A stretch of 64,000 nucleotides of DNA from Xylophilus sp. GW821-FHT01B05 (lineage in GTDB: Bacteria > Pseudomonadota > Gammaproteobacteria > Burkholderiales > Burkholderiaceae_C), in the NCBI GenBank assembly GCA_038961845.1, contig CP152408.1:1922001-1986000 (forward strand). Direction: 5' to 3'. The notes under the pieces are model-generated. The model did no database searches. It was not told where the DNA came from and saw nothing but the letters and a program-made list of their open reading frames with translations. The translations under genes and the position numbers were made by a program. The number at the start of each line of letters is the position of its first letter. Positions within the stretch are counted from its first letter, which is position 1. This document shows, piece by piece, positions 61,963 to 64,000 of the stretch.

Positions 61963-63320
61963 GGGTGCGCTTTGCTGGGGGTTGGGGTGACGGGGGAAAG
62001 AGGTGGCACGGCGGCGCCGCGCGCATGGAAGCGGGCGTATTCCTCGTCGGGCACAAACAGCCCGCCGGTGGTCCAGGCGATGTGCGTGGCCTGGGGCATC
62101 AGCGCCTCCAGCCGGTGCTGGCGCAGATAGGCCTGGCCGGCAGCGCTGTCGCGCAGCATGGCGGGACCGGGCAGGCCGGCGGCGGCTGATGGTTCGATGC
62201 GGATGTTTTCCGTGGCCGCAGCCTGGTACAGCAGCGGGAACAGCGCCTCGTCCTCGACCGTGTAGACGCCGGCCAGCAGCGGGCGCACCGCGGCGGCGGC
62301 TAGTTCAGAAGCGCGCGGCACGGCCAGGCCGTCGGCCTCGGTGTGGTTGTCCAGGCCGATGTCGTAGACCGAGGGGTTGGCGCCCAGGTGGCTGAACGCC
62401 GGCGTGCCCGCCAGCATCTGCAGCATGAAGCAGGGCGAGCGCGTGGGCTCGGCAAAAAAGCAGTGCACGTGCGGGCCGTAGATCTGCGCCAGGCCAAAGG
62501 CAATGCCGCCCGGGGCGCCGCCCACGCCGCAGGGCAGGTAGACGAACAGCGGGTGCGCGGCGTCTACCTTGCGGCCCAGGGCGTCGAGCTGGCGCGCCAG
62601 CTGCGGCGCGGCCGCCGCATAGCCCAGCAGCAGCGAGAGCGAGCGCTCGTCATCCACAAAGTGGCAGGCCGGGTCGGCATCGGCCGCGCGGCGGCCGGCG
62701 GCCACGGCCTCTGCGTAGTCGCCGGCGTGCTCGACCACTTCCACGCCCCGGTTGCGCAGGCGCTGCTTCTTCCAGTCCTTGGCGTCGGCCGACATGTGCA
62801 CCACGGCCTGAAAGCCCAGCGCCGAGGCCATCACGCCAATCGCCAGGCCCAGATTGCCGGTAGAGCCCACGGCGACCTGGTGGCGGGCGAACAGCGCGCG
62901 CGCCTCGGCCGAGGCCAGGCTGCGGTAGTCGCCATCCAGCGCCAGCAAGCCGTGGCGCTGGGCCAGTGCCTCGGCATGCTCCAGCACCTCGTGGATGCCG
63001 CCGCGCGCCTTGATCGAGCCTGCCACTGGCAGCGCATGGTCGGCCTTGACCAGCAGGGTGCCAAAGTCTGGTGCCATGCCCAGCGCCTGCTGCAGCCGGG
63101 GCACCGGCAGCAGCTCGGACTCGATCACGCCGGCGCTTGGGGCCAGCTCGGGAAACAGTTCTGCCAGCAGCGGCGCAAAGCGGGCGAGCCGGGCGACCGT
63201 GGCATCAACATCAGCGCTGCTAATGCTCAGCCGGTGCCCCCCGCGACCGCGCTGATCCGAGGTCCAGAGCACGGGGCGGCCGCTCTTCAGGTGGTCGAGC
63301 GGAGCGCAAAGATCAGTCAT
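61959..63320 (-). CDS. dsdA: D-serine ammonia-lyase (DsdA)
   Basis: A 453 aa PLP enzyme that converts D-serine to pyruvate and ammonia. The PLP lysine motif [21 protein letters not shown] and the glycine-rich phosphate loop [20 protein letters not shown] match the DsdA family, as does the C-terminal [16 protein letters not shown]. Length is like E. coli DsdA (442 aa). ATG 63320 ([19 protein letters not shown]) is the homologous start. It heads the five-gene minus-strand operon; a LysR gene diverges 98 bp away. Confidence 0.93.
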   Translation of the reverse strand: MTDLCAPLDHLKSGRPVLWTSDQRGRGGHRLSISSADVDATVARLARFAPLLAELFPELAPSAGVIESELLPVPRLQQALGMAPDFGTLLVKADHALPVAGSIKARGGIHEVLEHAEALAQRHGLLALDGDYRSLASAEARALFARHQVAVGSTGNLGLAIGVMASALGFQAVVHMSADAKDWKKQRLRNRGVEVVEHAGDYAEAVAAGRRAADADPACHFVDDERSLSLLLGYAAAAPQLARQLDALGRKVDAAHPLFVYLPCGVGGAPGGIAFGLAQIYGPHVHCFFAEPTRSPCFMLQMLAGTPAFSHLGANPSVYDIGLDNHTEADGLAVPRASELAAAAVRPLLAGVYTVEDEALFPLLYQAAATENIRIEPSAAAGLPGPAMLRDSAAGQAYLRQHRLEALMPQATHIAWTTGGLFVPDEEYARFHARGAAVPPLSPVTPTPSKAHP

Positions 63321-63397
63321 GGCAATGGGGGTAGAGCAGGGCCCGCCATTGTTGGATGCCCCGCTGTGCCCCGCAACGCATTTATAGTCGTCCGTCA

Positions 63398-63412
63398 ATT
63401 AGCTGGACTAAT
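63398..63412. promoter_or_regulatory. Putative LysR operator between dsdA and its regulator
   Basis: ATTAGCTGGACTAAT is a perfect inverted repeat with a T-N11-A core in the 98 bp divergent gap, 6 bp before the LysR start codon. Its position suggests autoregulation, with dsdA expression controlled from the same region. Confidence 0.55.
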
Positions 63413-63418
63413 AGCCAA

Positions 63419-64000
63419 ATGGACATTCGCCTTACACCTTCGCTGCTTGCATGGTTGCGGTGCTTCGAGGCCACGGCCCGGTGCATGAGTTTCACCAAGG
63501 CCGCCTCGGAACTGTGCATTACCCAGGGTGCGGTCAGCCAGCAGGTCAAGCACCTGGAAGACTGGCTGCAGCGCCCGCTGTTCTTGCGCACGCCGCGCGC
63601 GCTGCTGCCCACGCCCGAGGGCCAATGGCTGGCGACCGTGCTGCGCGAATCCTTTCAGGCCATGGAAGGCACGCTGGCGCAACTACGCAGCCCGCCGCGC
63701 GACGACCGCCCGCTGGCGCTGAGCTGTGCGCCATCCTTTGCCATGGGCTGGCTCACGCCGCGCCTGGGTGATTTCTTTCGCGCCCACCCGGAGGTCGGGC
63801 TGCGGGTCATGGGCGAATTCCATGTGCTGGACCGCGAGCGCATGGCGCGCGACGGCGTGGCCGCGGCCGTGCGCTTTGACCTGGGCGACTACCGCGACCT
63901 GCAGGCCACCGAATTTTTGGACGAATGGCTGCTGCCGGTGGCCAGCCCGGCCTTCCTCGCCGCCCACCCCACGTTGCGCACCCCCGCCGACCTGCGCGCA
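63419..64000 (+). CDS. LysR-family regulator, DsdC/GcvA-like, partial
   Basis: The first 194 residues of a LysR regulator; the window ends before its stop. The helix-turn-helix is SLLAWLRCFEATARCMSFTKAASELCITQGAVSQQVKHLEDWLQRPLF, followed by an effector domain beginning RPLALSCAPSFAMGWLTPRLGDFFRAHPEVGLRV, the pattern of the GcvA/DsdC subgroup. ATG 63419 lies after the operator-like palindrome. Divergent placement next to dsdA, as for E. coli dsdC, makes it the likely D-serine-responsive activator. Effector identity is inference. Confidence 0.9.
   Translation, partial: MDIRLTPSLLAWLRCFEATARCMSFTKAASELCITQGAVSQQVKHLEDWLQRPLFLRTPRALLPTPEGQWLATVLRESFQAMEGTLAQLRSPPRDDRPLALSCAPSFAMGWLTPRLGDFFRAHPEVGLRVMGEFHVLDRERMARDGVAAAVRFDLGDYRDLQATEFLDEWLLPVASPAFLAAHPTLRTPADLRA

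Overview
The window is 64 kb of GC-rich, densely coded bacterial DNA. Its gene content fits the Comamonadaceae (Betaproteobacteria: Acidovorax, Comamonas, Variovorax and relatives). It combines Bug-type tripartite tricarboxylate transporter binding proteins, many LysR and ABC importers, a CusA/CzcA efflux set with a PII-like partner, and a family of short AT-rich palindromic repeats beginning ATGAAATATGCC scattered between genes. No tRNA, rRNA, CRISPR array, phage module or complete insertion sequence was seen. The assignment rests on gene content and style, not on a marker gene.

Layout. 1-2.3 kb: end of a peptide-type ABC importer operon on the minus strand. 2.5-10.2 kb: a plus-strand operon with a taurine/sulfonate-type binding protein, a class II aldolase, two paralogous Tat-exported binding proteins sharing conserved cysteines, an ABC permease and ATPase, and a membrane-anchored cytochrome c. 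A ~570 bp non-coding repeat lies between the two paralogues. 10.3-18.2 kb: housekeeping and metabolic genes (fatty-acid hydroxylase superfamily protein, alpha/beta hydrolase, Tas-like reductase, YbaK, PlsY, degenerate HD-GYP protein, YajQ, retropepsin-like protease, MurB). 18.4-19.7 kb: a lower-GC islet with one membrane protein of unknown function. 19.9-23.3 kb: argG, ppnP and an ECF sigma/anti-sigma pair. 23.3-29.9 kb: an RND heavy-metal efflux operon ending in a PII-like gene. 30.2-36.1 kb: a homocysteine S-methyltransferase-like gene followed by a complete peptide-type ABC importer with a fused double ATPase.

36.2-40.8 kb encodes a transporter-sensor fusion (NCS1 permease, Cys-rich cluster, histidine kinase, receiver) that overlaps a REC-LuxR response regulator gene. 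41-53.1 kb is the most unusual region. Two near-identical exported repeat proteins, each with its upstream region, form ~2.5 kb inverted repeats. Between them lies an iron-uptake cassette: FecI-like sigma factor, FecR-like regulator, STN-containing TonB receptor, PepSY-type membrane reductase and an NTF2-like lipoprotein. The outer edge of the right arm abuts a frameshifted IS66 transposase fragment. 53.2-57.1 kb holds a DedA-rhodanese fusion and a class II aldolase/Bug pair with a divergent LysR gene.

57.1-64 kb is a tightly packed, partly overlapping five-gene operon that reads as D-amino-acid and D-beta-hydroxy-amino-acid catabolism: D-serine ammonia-lyase, Bug binding protein, 3-hydroxy-D-aspartate-aldolase-like enzyme, amidase and DauA-like D-amino-acid dehydrogenase. 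A DsdC-like LysR gene faces away from it and is cut by the window end. All functions are inferred from sequence motifs and remembered family features; no database search was run.
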